This document shows positions 23,076 to 33,179 of a stretch of DNA of 64,000 nucleotides, in pieces (position 1 is the stretch's first letter; each line of letters opens with the position of its first letter). Source of the stretch: Lentzea aerocolonigenes. GTDB taxonomy: Bacteria > Actinomycetota > Actinomycetes > Mycobacteriales > Pseudonocardiaceae. The stretch lies in the NCBI RefSeq assembly GCF_000955955.1, contig NZ_JYJG01000084.1, forward strand, positions 11,897 to 75,896, written 5' to 3'. The notes under the pieces are model-generated. The model was not told the origin of the DNA. It ran no database searches and saw nothing but the letters and a program-made list of their open reading frames with translations. The translations under genes were made by a program, and so were the position numbers.

Positions 23076-23780
23076 CTCGCGGTTGAACGTCCGGACGCCG
23101 TAGAAGACGCCGACCAGCACCAACGCGGCCACCGATACCAGGCCGAACAGGAGCGAACCGGTGTTGAAGATTGAGCGTTCGGCGTCGACGACGTGCGCCA
23201 ACGGGTTGACCCGAGACAACCAGTAGAGCCACTTCGGCCCGTTGGACATCGGCAGCAGCACGCCTGAGAGCAGCATCAACGGCACGATGGTCGACGACAG
23301 CACGGACGCGAAGACGTACTCCAGCTTCACCTTCAACGCGATCGCGTACGACACGGATCCGATGGCGACGCCGAGCAGCGCGACGAGTCCGAGCCCGAGC
23401 AGGATCTGTCCGGGAGACGCGCGGAAACCGAACAGCATCGCGGCGAGCATGATCAGCAGGCCCTGCACGACCAGCAGCACCACGTCCTTGCCGACCCTGC
23501 CGACGAGCAGCGCGACCCGGCTGACCGGCGTGACCCGCAGCCGTTCCATCACGCCCGCCCGCACCTCGGGCAGCAGCGAGAAGCCCGCGTAGGCCGTGCC
23601 GAACAACGCCATCTGCACCAGCAGACCCGGCACGAACCACTGCCAGCCGGTGTCGCCGAGCAGCGGCCCGAACAGGCCCAGGTACAGCAACGGCTGGGAC
23701 AACCCGAAGATCACCGCGACGGGGTTGCGTACCACCGGCAGCATCACGCGGGCGAAGACGAGCCAGGTGTCACGCAACAT
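23067..23780 (-). CDS. ABC-2 type exporter permease
   Basis: A 237 aa permease of the ABC-2/DrrB class with six membrane helices. PVAVIFGLSQPLLYLGLFGPLLG, FGTAYAGFSLLPEVRAGVMERLRVTPVSRVAL (the cytoplasmic coupling segment) and PLMLLSGVLLPMSNGPKWLYWLSRVNPL are characteristic. It forms the membrane part of a transporter with the ATPase encoded immediately upstream, whose 3' end overlaps it by 11 bp. Drug, lipid or antibiotic efflux is the usual role of this class. Expression is probably controlled by the upstream PadR regulator. Two monomers or a homodimer with two ATPases are expected. Confidence 0.93.
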   Translation of the reverse strand: MLRDTWLVFARVMLPVVRNPVAVIFGLSQPLLYLGLFGPLLGDTGWQWFVPGLLVQMALFGTAYAGFSLLPEVRAGVMERLRVTPVSRVALLVGRVGKDVVLLVVQGLLIMLAAMLFGFRASPGQILLGLGLVALLGVAIGSVSYAIALKVKLEYVFASVLSSTIVPLMLLSGVLLPMSNGPKWLYWLSRVNPLAHVVDAERSIFNTGSLLFGLVSVAALVLVGVFYGVRTFNRESA

Positions 23781-24702
23781 TGCTCTCCTCCCGGAGTGAA
23801 CGGCCGGTCATGGTCAGAAAGACGTCGTCCAAGGTCGGCCGGTGGACCTGGACGGAGTGCAGCTCGACGCCGATCTGGTCGAGGTCGCGCAGCAACGCGG
23901 GCAGCGCGCGGTCGCCGTCCGGGATGCGGAAGCTGACCTTCTCGCCGTCCACCACCGCGTTCTCGAACTTGGTGGCGACGAGCGAGGCCTGCGGTGTGCC
24001 GAGCACGACCAGGTCGCCGGAGACGCGGCTCTTCAGCTCGTCCGGTGAGCCCTCGCCGACGATCAGGCCGTGGTCGATCACCAGCAGCCGGTCGCTGAGG
24101 AAGTCGGCCTCGTCCAGGTAGTGCGTGGTCAGGAAGACCGTGACGCCGTCGGCCTTGAGCTGCTTGACGTGGTCCCACAGGTTGCGGCGGCTCTGCGGGT
24201 CGAGCGCGGTCGACGGCTCGTCCAGGAACAGCAGCCGCGGGCCGTGCAGCAGGCCCATCGCGATGTCGAGCCTGCGCTGCTGGCCGCCGGAGAGCGTGAT
24301 GACGCCGCGCTTCTCCAGACCGGTGAGCTCGAACCGTTCGAGCAGCTCGGCGATCTTCCTGCGGGCGTCGTGCTTGGTGATGCCGTAGAAGCGGGCCTGG
24401 AACTCCAGCTCGTCCGCCACGCGCTGGTCGGCGCTCGCGCTGTTCTTCTGCCCGACGTACCCGATGTTGCGGCGCACCCCGGCCGGATCGGTCAGCAGGT
24501 CGTGCCCGGCGATGATCGCCTCGCCCGCCGTCGGTTCCAACAGCGTCGTGAGCATGCGCAGCGTCGTGGACTTGCCTGCGCCGTTCGGGCCCAGGAACCC
24601 GACGAGCTCCCCCTCGGCAACGTCGATGTCGACCCCTCGAACTGCTTCGACAGGGCCGAGCTTCGTCGTGAACCGGCGCGCGAGGCCGCGTGCCTTGATC
24701 AT
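23770..24702 (-). CDS. ABC exporter ATPase, DrrA type
   Basis: A 310 aa ATP-binding subunit. Walker A is GPNGAGKST, the Q-loop is YVGQKNS, the signature is LSGGQQRRLDIAMGL, and Walker B is LLFLDEPSTALD with H-loop TTHYLDEAD. The long C-terminal part with the motif HRPTLDDVFLTMTGR is typical of DrrA-type drug exporters. The start is ATG 24700-24702, with AGGGG 9 bases upstream; upstream codons overlap the operator. It is separated from padR by 58 bp that hold two matching palindromes, so derepression by an effector of PadR is the likely regulation. Confidence 0.95.
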   Translation of the reverse strand: MIKARGLARRFTTKLGPVEAVRGVDIDVAEGELVGFLGPNGAGKSTTLRMLTTLLEPTAGEAIIAGHDLLTDPAGVRRNIGYVGQKNSASADQRVADELEFQARFYGITKHDARRKIAELLERFELTGLEKRGVITLSGGQQRRLDIAMGLLHGPRLLFLDEPSTALDPQSRRNLWDHVKQLKADGVTVFLTTHYLDEADFLSDRLLVIDHGLIVGEGSPDELKSRVSGDLVVLGTPQASLVATKFENAVVDGEKVSFRIPDGDRALPALLRDLDQIGVELHSVQVHRPTLDDVFLTMTGRSLREESNVA

Positions 24703-24715
24703 GACTGAATCCCCT

Positions 24716-24733
24716 CTAGTCAACTTTGACTAG
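24716..24733. promoter_or_regulatory. operator 1 for PadR, perfect 18-bp palindrome
   Basis: CTAGTCAA-CT-TTGACTAG is a perfect dyad 13 bp upstream of the exporter ATPase start. It is matched by a second copy 31 bp away (centre to centre), about three helical turns. Position between padR and its probable target operon, and the duplication, support a repressor-binding site. Confidence 0.8.
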
Positions 24734-24746
24734 AGGTTAGCGGGAA

Positions 24747-24764
24747 CTAATCAAGTTTGACTAG
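24747..24764. promoter_or_regulatory. operator 2 for PadR, 18-bp near-palindrome
   Basis: CTAATCAA-GT-TTGACTAG differs from a perfect dyad at one pair and shares TCAA-N2-TTGACTAG with operator 1. It overlaps the TAG stop codon of padR (24761-24763), so binding could also form a roadblock to transcription entering from padR. Confidence 0.78.
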
Positions 24765-25312
24765 TCCTTGAGCGCGTACTCGCCGGCCTCCAGGCGTTCG
24801 ATCAGCTCGCCAGTCCAGCGCACTTGGCCTTCGAGGTGGACGAGCCACAGCCGGAACAGCTCGCTGACGTGCTGCGGCTTGCCCATCTCCGGCATCGAGG
24901 TGATGCCGTGCCGCGTCGGCGGGACCTGCCCTTCGAGCCCGGCCAGCCGGTTCTTCAGCAGCACGACCGCCTGCCTGCGGGGGACGAGGTTGATCATGGC
25001 CACGCCCGCGGAGACCTCGTCGTTGCCGGCGGTCGCGTCGCCCAGCGCGTGAGCGAGCAGGTCCTGGAGCTCGTGCTCACCGGCTGCGGTGATCTTGTAG
25101 GTGGTGCGGGCCGGACCTTCGCCGGACTCGGTGCCGACCGGTTCCAGCAGTCCGTCCTTGGCCAGCGACTTCAGCGCGTGGTAGATCGAGCCCGGCTGGA
25201 CGTTCGCCCACTGGTCCGCCGCCCACGACTTCAGCTCGCGCCGCACCACGTAACCGTGTGCCTCGCCGACGAGCTTCACCACGCCGAGCACCAGCATCCT
25301 GGTCGCGGACAA
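24761..25312 (-). CDS. PadR-family transcriptional regulator
   Basis: A 183 aa PadR-type repressor. The N-terminal winged helix runs from MLVLGVVKLVGEAHGYVVRR through NVQPGSIYHALKSLAKDGLLEPV to RTTYKITAAGEHEL; the C-terminal half (about 100-183) is the helical dimerisation domain with EGQVPPTRHGI. GGGAGG five bases upstream of TTG 25312 supports that start; ATG 25297 is the alternative. It lies directly upstream of the exporter genes in the same direction, and the two operators downstream make local repression the likely job. The inducer is presumably an exporter substrate. Confidence 0.92.
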   Translation of the reverse strand: MSATRMLVLGVVKLVGEAHGYVVRRELKSWAADQWANVQPGSIYHALKSLAKDGLLEPVGTESGEGPARTTYKITAAGEHELQDLLAHALGDATAGNDEVSAGVAMINLVPRRQAVVLLKNRLAGLEGQVPPTRHGITSMPEMGKPQHVSELFRLWLVHLEGQVRWTGELIERLEAGEYALKD

Positions 25313-25329
25313 ACCGACCTCCCATGCAT

Positions 25330-25742
25330 TGACTTCGAACCGTGCCTCGCGGCACGAGCTTCCTGTTTCACCGCGGACTGCGGCGAGCGGGACCTCGCCG
25401 TCTTACATCTGCTCCGCTCTGGCGGCCGGTGCGGCTTTTGAACCTGGGGTAGCGGGCGCGTGCCGCGAAGAAGTTCTGGAATGCCGTGTGCTGGTGCCGC
25501 AGCGTCTGCTGCAACGGCACTGACGACACCTCCGATAGGAACGCGAGATCCTCGGTGCGCTTCCACTCGGTCAGCTGGGCATCGGTCTGCTTGTACGAGG
25601 TGCGAGCGCCGTCGATCTGGTAGCGGCGTGAGCGCTCGTCCAGAGTCTTGTTCCAGACCAGGCGTACGCACCCGAAAGTGCGATTCAGCAACCTGGCCTG
25701 GTCGGACGTCGGGTAAGCCCGGCATTTGTACGCCGTTCGCAC
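25330..25742 (-). pseudogene. TnpB (IS200/IS605-type) remnant with most of the gene deleted
   Basis: From GTG 25742 the frame reads RTAYKCRAYPTSDQARLLNR, VRLVWNKTLDERSRRYQ, LTEWKRTEDLAFLSEV, PLQQTLRHQHTAFQNFF and YPRFKSRTGRQS: the N-terminal domain of a TnpB, an RNA-guided nuclease relative. After about 110 residues the similarity stops and the frame ends at 25368. In another frame just beyond lies SPQSAVKQEARAARHGSK, which resembles the extreme C-terminus of TnpB proteins. The RuvC catalytic centre and zinc finger are missing. An internal deletion that joined both ends is the simplest reading. It is not close in sequence to the intact TnpB at 58-59 kb. Confidence 0.8.
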
Positions 25743-25822
25743 GGTGACAACGTACCGGGGAGCAGATCGCCAGACGGGAGGCCTTGGTAAACCGGCTGGC
25801 ACCGCCTCCGTAGGCTATGTGC

Positions 25823-27616
25823 ATGAGTGCCTCCGTACTGACCGCGGTGGCCTGGCCTTACGCCAATGGCCCACGGCACATCGGTCATGTCTCCGGTTTC
25901 GGTGTCCCTTCCGACGTGTTCTCCCGCTACATGCGCATGTCGGGGAACCGGGTGCTCATGGTCAGCGGCACGGACGAGCACGGCACACCGATCCAGGTGC
26001 AGGCCGAGAAGGAAGGGCTCACGGCTCGTGAGCTCGCCGACAAGTACAACCGTGTGATCGCGTCTGACCTCCAGGGCCTCGGGCTCTCCTACGACCTCTT
26101 CACCCGCACGACCACCGGCAACCACTACCAGGTGGTGCAGGACCTGTTCTCCGCGCTGTGGAAGAACGGTTACGTCATCCCCAAGGTCGAGATGGGCGCG
26201 ATCAGCCCGTCGACCGGCCGGACGCTGCCCGACCGCTTCATCGAGGGCACCTGCCCGATCTGTGGGTACGACGGCGCGCGCGGTGACCAGTGCGACAACT
26301 GCGGCAACCAGCTCGACCCGATCGACCTCAAGAACCCGCGCTCGCGGATCAACGGCGAGACGCCGAAGTTCATCGAGACCGAGCACCTGTTCCTGGACCT
26401 GCCGTCGTTCATCGAGTCGCTGGGCTCGTGGATGTCGACGCGCACGGACTGGCGCCCGAACGTGCTGAAGTTCTCGCAGAACCTGATCAAGGACCTGCGG
26501 CCGCGTGCGATCACCCGCGACCTCGACTGGGGTGTGCCGATCCCGCTCGACGGGTGGAGCGACCAGCCGATGAAGCGGTTCTACGTGTGGTTCGACGCCG
26601 TGATCGGGTACTTGAGCGCGTCCGTGGAGTGGGCCCGTCGTTCCGGGAACGACGACGCCTGGCAGGAGTTCTGGACGGGTGACGCCCAGGGCTACTACTT
26701 CATGGGCAAGGACAACATCGTCTTCCACTCGCTGATCTGGCCGTCGCTGCTGCTCGGGCAGAACGGCGCCGGCGACAAGGGCGGCGAGCCCGGCCGGTTC
26801 GGCACGCTGAACCTGCCGACCGAGGTCGTGTCGTCGGAGTACCTGACGATGAGCGGCTCGAAGTTCTCGACGTCGCGCGGCACCGTGATCTACGTCGGCG
26901 ACTTCCTGAAGGAGTTCGGGCCGGACGCGCTGCGGTACTTCATCTCCGTGGCGGGCCCCGAGAACCAGGACACGGACTTCACCTGGGAGGAGTTCGTCCG
27001 CCGGACGAACTTCGAGCTGGCGAACGAGTGGGGCAACCTGGTCAACCGCTCGATCTCGATGGCGCACAAGAACGTCGGCGCGATCCCGAAGGCGACCGCG
27101 TTGACGGATGCCGACCACGAGCTGCTGCGGCAGTCGAAGGCCGCGTTCGACACGGTCGGCGCGCACCTGCGCCGGTCGCGGTTCAAGCAGGCGTCCGGCG
27201 AGGCCATGCGCGTGATCTCGGCGGCGAACAAGTACCTGTCGGACCAGGAGCCGTGGAAGCTCAAGGACGACCCGGACCGTCGCGACTCGGTGCTGCACAC
27301 GGCTCTTCAGGTCGTGCAGGACGCGAACACGCTGATGACGCCGTTCCTGCCGCACTCGGCGCAGAAGGTGCACGAGGCGTTGGGCGGCACGGGCGTGTGG
27401 GCCGCGCAACCGGAGATGACCGAGGTCACCGACCTGGACGTGCCTGACCGTTCGTACCCGGTGCTGACCGGTGACTACGCCGGTGAGCAGGCGAAGTGGG
27501 AGTCCACGCCGCTGGAGGTGGGCCGGCCGTTGCAGAAGCCGACGCCGCTGTTCCCGCGGCTGGAGAAGGAACTGGGCGAGACCGGGCCCGAGTGGGCTCC
27601 GATCGTCACCGACTAG
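25823..27616 (+). CDS. metG: methionine-tRNA ligase
   Basis: MetG charges tRNA-Met. The class I signatures are [11 protein letters not shown] (HIGH) near residue 15 and [11 protein letters not shown], the KMSKS-type motif. The zinc knuckle [18 protein letters not shown] lies between them, and the anticodon-binding domain begins near [13 protein letters not shown]. At 597 aa it is a normal actinobacterial form without the C-terminal tRNA-binding extension. ATG 25823 is preferred over ATG 25817 because AGG lies 8 bases before it. The stop overlaps the GTG of tatD by one base (TAGTG). Confidence 0.97.
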   Translation: MSASVLTAVAWPYANGPRHIGHVSGFGVPSDVFSRYMRMSGNRVLMVSGTDEHGTPIQVQAEKEGLTARELADKYNRVIASDLQGLGLSYDLFTRTTTGNHYQVVQDLFSALWKNGYVIPKVEMGAISPSTGRTLPDRFIEGTCPICGYDGARGDQCDNCGNQLDPIDLKNPRSRINGETPKFIETEHLFLDLPSFIESLGSWMSTRTDWRPNVLKFSQNLIKDLRPRAITRDLDWGVPIPLDGWSDQPMKRFYVWFDAVIGYLSASVEWARRSGNDDAWQEFWTGDAQGYYFMGKDNIVFHSLIWPSLLLGQNGAGDKGGEPGRFGTLNLPTEVVSSEYLTMSGSKFSTSRGTVIYVGDFLKEFGPDALRYFISVAGPENQDTDFTWEEFVRRTNFELANEWGNLVNRSISMAHKNVGAIPKATALTDADHELLRQSKAAFDTVGAHLRRSRFKQASGEAMRVISAANKYLSDQEPWKLKDDPDRRDSVLHTALQVVQDANTLMTPFLPHSAQKVHEALGGTGVWAAQPEMTEVTDLDVPDRSYPVLTGDYAGEQAKWESTPLEVGRPLQKPTPLFPRLEKELGETGPEWAPIVTD

Positions 27617-28437
27617 TGGCTGACAAGCGTGAACGACCGCCGGTGCCGGAAGCTCTTCCGGCACCGGTGATCGACGCTCACACGCATCTCGACGCGTGTG
27701 GCGCGACCGATCCGGCCGGTGTGGCGGAGATCCTGGACCGGGCCGAGGCCGCCGGGGTCTCGCACGTGATCACCGTGGCGGACGACCTGGCCGCCGCGCA
27801 GTGGGCCGCCGAGGCGTCCACTTGGGACTCGCGGGTGTACGCGGCGGTGGCCGTGCATCCGACCCGCACGTCTTCGTTCGGTGATCACGAGAAGGCCGAA
27901 CTGGAGCGGCTCGCTGCGTTCGACCGCGTGGTCGCGATCGGCGAGACAGGTCTGGACTACTACTGGGACTACTCGCCGCCGGCCGCGCAGCACGAGGCTT
28001 TCCGTTGGCACATCGACCTTTCCAAGCGTGTCGGGAAGCCGTTGATGATCCACGACCGGGACGCGCACGAGGACATCCTGAAGGTGCTGGAGTCCGAGGG
28101 CGCACCGTCCACTGTGGTCTTCCACTGCTTCTCCGGCGACGCGGACTTCGCCCGGCGGTGCGTCGACGCGGGGTACGTGCTGTCGTTCGCGGGCCCGGTG
28201 ACGTTCAAGAACGCCCGTGCTCTTCGCGAGGCGGCCCAACTGGTGCCGCAAGATCAGCTGTTGGTCGAGACAGATGCCCCGTTCCTGACGCCGCATCCGT
28301 TCAGGGGGCGTCCAAACGAACCCTATTGTGTGAATTACACAGTTCGGGATTTGGCCACTCTCCGTGGCGAAGATCTTTCTGAACTCTGCTCCGCCGTCAC
28401 CCGTAATGCTCAACGAGTGTTCGGACTTGGTTACTGA
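27616..28437 (+). CDS. tatD: TatD-family metal-dependent DNase/hydrolase
   Basis: A 273 aa amidohydrolase-fold enzyme. Metal ligands are visible in DAHTHLD, GETGLDYYWD, LMIHDRDAHED, VFHCFSGD and ETDAPFLTP. TatD enzymes are magnesium-dependent 3'-5' DNases, and some act on other phosphoesters. The GTG start overlaps the metG stop by one base, so it is coupled to metG, as is common in bacteria. The first 16 residues (ADKRERPPVPEALPAP) are a variable lead before the barrel. Confidence 0.95.
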   Translation: MADKRERPPVPEALPAPVIDAHTHLDACGATDPAGVAEILDRAEAAGVSHVITVADDLAAAQWAAEASTWDSRVYAAVAVHPTRTSSFGDHEKAELERLAAFDRVVAIGETGLDYYWDYSPPAAQHEAFRWHIDLSKRVGKPLMIHDRDAHEDILKVLESEGAPSTVVFHCFSGDADFARRCVDAGYVLSFAGPVTFKNARALREAAQLVPQDQLLVETDAPFLTPHPFRGRPNEPYCVNYTVRDLATLRGEDLSELCSAVTRNAQRVFGLGY

Positions 28438-28491
28438 GATGCGATGTAAGACGAACGGAGCAAAGGGTTCCTACCCCCATGGGGTGACTGA

Positions 28492-30150
<1,659 letters not shown>

Positions 30151-30170
30151 ACCGCTGAACCTGCTTGACG

Positions 30171-30200
30171 AGGCCGCTCCCGGTTCGCCGGGGGCGGCCT
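30171..30200 (+). terminator. terminator after rpfB
   Basis: GGCCGCTCCCGG and CCGGGGGCGGCC form a 12-bp stem with one G-U pair around a UUCG tetraloop, followed by TT. It lies 20 bp after the rpfB stop and 33 bp before the ksgA start, so ksgA transcription may be partly uncoupled from rpfB. Confidence 0.82.
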
Positions 30201-30233
30201 TCGTCGTACCGGGCCACCTGCGAGAATGCTCAA

Positions 30234-31073
30234 GTGAGCCTGCTGGGACCCGCCGAAGTGAGACGTCTGGCCGAAGAGCTGGGCATCCGACCCACCAAGA
30301 AGCTGGGCCAGAACTTCGTGCACGACCCCAACACGGTCCGCAAGATCGTCACCGCCGCCGGCCTCACCGAGGACGACGTCGTCCTGGAGGTCGGCCCGGG
30401 CCTGGGTTCCCTGACTCTCGCCCTGCTGCCCAGCGCCAAGCGGCTGGTAGCGGTCGAGATCGACCCGCCGCTCGCAGACCGCCTCCCGCAGACCGTCAGC
30501 GAGATGGACCCGGAGAACGCCGCCAAGCTGCACGTCGTCCTCAAGGACGCCATGAAGGTCACCCACGAGGACCTCCCGGTCCAGCCGACGGCGATCGTGG
30601 CCAACCTGCCCTACAACGTCGCCGTCCCGGTCGTCCTGCACCTCCTGCACGAGCTGCCAAGCCTCAAGAAGGGCCTCGTCATGGTCCAGGCCGAGGTCGC
30701 CGACAGGATGGCCGCGGAGCCCGGCAGCAAGATCTACGGCGTCCCCAGCGTGAAGATCGCCTGGTACGGCAAGGCCAAGAAAGCGGGCCCGGTCGGCAGG
30801 AACGTCTTCTGGCCGGCTCCCAATGTGGACTCGGGTCTGGTCTCGTTCCACCGCCACGAAAACCCGCTGTCCACAGTGGACCGCAAGAGGCTCTTCGGGA
30901 TCGTCGACGCGGCCTTCGCGCAGCGCCGCAAGACCCTCCGCGCGGCCCTCAAGGGGTGGGCGGCCACGCAGGACGTCAACATCGACGAACTGCTCGAAAA
31001 GGCCGGCATCGACCCGCAGGCCAGGGGCGAGCAGCTGAGCGTGATCGACTTCATCCGGATCGCTGAGGTCTAG
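30234..31073 (+). CDS. rsmA: 16S rRNA dimethyladenosine transferase
   Basis: RsmA (KsgA) dimethylates two adjacent adenosines of the 3' hairpin of 16S rRNA late in 30S assembly. Signatures: [17 protein letters not shown], the SAM site [15 protein letters not shown], the acidic [10 protein letters not shown] and the catalytic [19 protein letters not shown] and the C-terminal domain with [12 protein letters not shown] are complete. At 279 aa it has the standard length. GTG 30234 follows AGAATGCTCAA with no strong RBS. Confidence 0.96.
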   Translation: MSLLGPAEVRRLAEELGIRPTKKLGQNFVHDPNTVRKIVTAAGLTEDDVVLEVGPGLGSLTLALLPSAKRLVAVEIDPPLADRLPQTVSEMDPENAAKLHVVLKDAMKVTHEDLPVQPTAIVANLPYNVAVPVVLHLLHELPSLKKGLVMVQAEVADRMAAEPGSKIYGVPSVKIAWYGKAKKAGPVGRNVFWPAPNVDSGLVSFHRHENPLSTVDRKRLFGIVDAAFAQRRKTLRAALKGWAATQDVNIDELLEKAGIDPQARGEQLSVIDFIRIAEV

Positions 31074-31159
31074 GCCGGGGATCCATCGGCCAACAGTGTG
31101 ATCTGTCGAACGAATCGGATTCTGGCTTGCGCAACCGAACGTGCGTCCGGTTGACTGCT

Positions 31160-31260
31160 AGATGCCATCCGGAGCGACTGAGAGACCTGGCTCTACGACG
31201 TCGCAGCAACCACCCGCTGGATGCGGGCAGGTGCTAACGCCAGGACCGATGGAGGATCAC
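31160..31260 (+). ncRNA. SAM-I (S-box) riboswitch upstream of metNIQ
   Basis: The conserved S-box core is readable: a 5' CCATC (31165-31169) pairs with GATGG (31248-31252) as P1, enclosing GAGAGACCTGGCTC, GCAGCAACC and CAGGTGCTAACGCCAG. CACCCGC/GCGGGCAG forms the third arm. The following genes import methionine, the precursor of SAM, which fits the ligand. The 3' strand of P1 runs into the GGAGG (31251-31255) that serves the leader peptide beginning at 31261. SAM binding may therefore mask that ribosome binding site directly. Confidence 0.88.
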
Positions 31261-31347
31261 ATGGGTACCACGCGAATGCTGACGCGCCGGCGAGTCGTCG
31301 ACCAGTGCCGCCGCACGTCTTCTGCATGTCGTCGCCACCTCGTCTAA
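31261..31347 (+). CDS. 28-residue Cys/Arg leader peptide between riboswitch and metN
   Basis: ATG 31261 follows GGAGG with a 5-base gap, a strong ribosome binding site. The product reads MGTTRMLTRRRVVDQCRR then TSSACRRHLV and stops at TAA 31345-31347. Its 'LTRRRxVDxCR..SSACR' pattern matches the short leader peptides found ahead of sulphur-assimilation and transporter genes in actinomycetes, in which slow translation of Cys codons is thought to control downstream expression. The 124 bp to metN contain a 10-bp stem with one G-U pair (31390-31399/31439-31448) that could be the regulated element. No longer gene fits this interval. Confidence 0.72.
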   Translation: MGTTRMLTRRRVVDQCRRTSSACRRHLV

Positions 31348-31471
31348 GGCGCCTTCTCAAAGTCCTTTGACGCGCACTCAGCCTAAGAGTGGCGCACACC
31401 TGAGCAGCAGAACTCCGATCGCGCACCGCCCACGAGGCGTGTGTGCCATCGCGCGCAGCCGTGGAGTAGAA

Positions 31472-32470
31472 GTGATCACTGTCGAAAACCTCACCAAGTC
31501 CTTCCAGGGTGTCAACGCCCTCAACGGCGTGACCCTCGACGTCGAGGCGGGCACCGTGCTCGGCGTGGTCGGCCCGAGCGGGGCCGGCAAGTCGACCCTC
31601 GCCCGCTGCGTCGCGCTGCTGGAGCGCCCCGACTCGGGTGCGATCCGCGTCGACGGCACGGACATCACCGCGCTGGACGGGTCTGCGCTGCGGGCCGCTC
31701 GCAGGCAGATCGGCGTTGTGCCGCAAGGGGATTCGCTGCTCCGGCAGCGCACCGCCGCCGGCAACATCGCCCTGCCGCTCGAGTCCGCCGGCATCCCGGG
31801 ACCGCAGCGCCGCACCCGTGTGGGCGAGCTGCTGGACCTCGTCGGCCTGACCGACAAGGCCGCCGCCTACCCCGACCAGCTGTCCGGCGGGCAGCGTCAG
31901 CGCATCGCCGTGGCGCGTGCACTCGCCGCGAACCCCAGCGTTCTGCTCGCCGACGAGCCCACGTCGGCCCTGGACCCGGAGACCACCGGTTCCGTGCTGA
32001 CCGTGCTCGACCGTGCGCGCGCGGAACTGGGTGTGACCGTTCTCGTCGTCACGCACGACATGGGCGTGGTTCGGAAGATCTGCGATGACGTCGCCGTGCT
32101 GGAGCAGGGCCGCGTCGTCGAGCACGGCAAGGTGCTCGACCTGGTCAACGACGCCGGCAGCCGCACGAGCAGCGCGTTGCTGCCCGCCGTCGACCTGAAC
32201 CCGATCAACGAGAGCACCTACGACCGCGTGGCTGACGTCGTGCTCGTCGGGTTCGCCGCGGTCGGCGCTCTGCTGCCAGAGGCGGCGCACCGGTTCAGCG
32301 TCGAGCTGAACATCGTCGGTGGCGGCCTGACGCGCCTGGGTGAGACCCCGGTCGCGCGGTTCCGCCTCGGCCTGAACGGTGAGCGGTCCGACTCCGCGCT
32401 GGAGTGGATCAGCGAGGCCGGCGGCGCTGTGCAGAGGTCCCTGAAGGGGCCGCAGGGAGTAGCTGCGTGA
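31472..32470 (+). CDS. metN: methionine importer ATPase
   Basis: A 332 aa ABC ATPase with Walker A GPSGAGKST, signature LSGGQRQRIAVARAL, Walker B LLADEPTSALDP and H-loop VTHDMGVVRKI. After about residue 245 comes the NIL domain (VGFAAVGALLPEAAHRFSVELNIVGG), specific to MetN, where methionine binding inhibits transport. GTG 31472 follows GGAGTAGAA; the in-frame sequence upstream is leader. Its stop overlaps the metI start by 4 bp (GTGA). Control by the S-box and leader peptide is expected. Confidence 0.95.
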   Translation: MITVENLTKSFQGVNALNGVTLDVEAGTVLGVVGPSGAGKSTLARCVALLERPDSGAIRVDGTDITALDGSALRAARRQIGVVPQGDSLLRQRTAAGNIALPLESAGIPGPQRRTRVGELLDLVGLTDKAAAYPDQLSGGQRQRIAVARALAANPSVLLADEPTSALDPETTGSVLTVLDRARAELGVTVLVVTHDMGVVRKICDDVAVLEQGRVVEHGKVLDLVNDAGSRTSSALLPAVDLNPINESTYDRVADVVLVGFAAVGALLPEAAHRFSVELNIVGGGLTRLGETPVARFRLGLNGERSDSALEWISEAGGAVQRSLKGPQGVAA

Positions 32471-33150
32471 GGTCTGCAACACCCTGGTCCGACGTGGTGA
32501 GCTACCTCGTCGAGGCCACCGGGGAGACGCTGTACATGGTCGGCGTCTCCACCGTGATCGCCACGGCTTTCGGAATTCCGGTCGGAGTCTGGTTGCAGCT
32601 CACCGCTCCTGGTGGCCTGCGACCGGCCCCGGTCCTGCACCGCGTTCTCGGCTTCATCACCGACCTGGGCCGCTCGATGCCGTTCATCGTGCTGCTCGTC
32701 GCGCTCACGTCGGTCACCCGCCTGATCGTCGGCGGATCCATCGGCAGCACGGCGGTCATCGTGCCGCTGGCCGTCGGTGCGATCCCGTTCGTCGGGCGGC
32801 TCGTCCAGAACATCCTGTCCGAGGTGCACGTGACCGTGGTCGAGGCCGCGGTCACGACCGGTGCCTCGACGCTGCGGATCGTGCGTTCGGTGCTCATCCG
32901 CGAGTCGCTGCCCGCCCTGATCAACGCGATCGGCGTGACGGTGATCGCCCTGATCGGGTACTCCGCGATGGCCGGCGTGATCGGCGGCGGTGGCCTCGGT
33001 GACCTGGCCATCCGCGAGGGCTACCAGCGCTTCAACGACCGGATCCTGTGGAGCACCGTGGCGTGGCTCGCCGTGCTCACGACGCTGATCCAGCTCGGTT
33101 TCACCCGTGCCGCCCGTGCGTCCGACCGGCGCCGGCACGCCTCCGTCTGA
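32467..33150 (+). CDS. metI: methionine importer permease
   Basis: A 227 aa permease with five membrane helices and the MetI family EAA-type loop around VEAAVTTGASTLRIVRSVLIRESLP. The C-terminal GYSAMAGVIGGGGLGDLAIREGYQRF is the most conserved MetI stretch. GTG 32467 overlaps the metN stop, so translation is coupled. A homodimer pairs with two MetN ATPases. Confidence 0.95.
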   Translation: MRSATPWSDVVSYLVEATGETLYMVGVSTVIATAFGIPVGVWLQLTAPGGLRPAPVLHRVLGFITDLGRSMPFIVLLVALTSVTRLIVGGSIGSTAVIVPLAVGAIPFVGRLVQNILSEVHVTVVEAAVTTGASTLRIVRSVLIRESLPALINAIGVTVIALIGYSAMAGVIGGGGLGDLAIREGYQRFNDRILWSTVAWLAVLTTLIQLGFTRAARASDRRRHASV

Positions 33151-33179
33151 ACCACCCGCAATTTCTCAAAAGGAACGTC

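Noticed and set aside
25685..27664. 659-codon minus-strand frame opposite metG
   Set aside because: Antisense of a gene with HIGH, zinc and KMSKS motifs; typical GC-rich shadow.
30171..30236. Riboswitch or leader gene ahead of ksgA
   Set aside because: The only structure is a simple UUCG hairpin consistent with an rpfB terminator.
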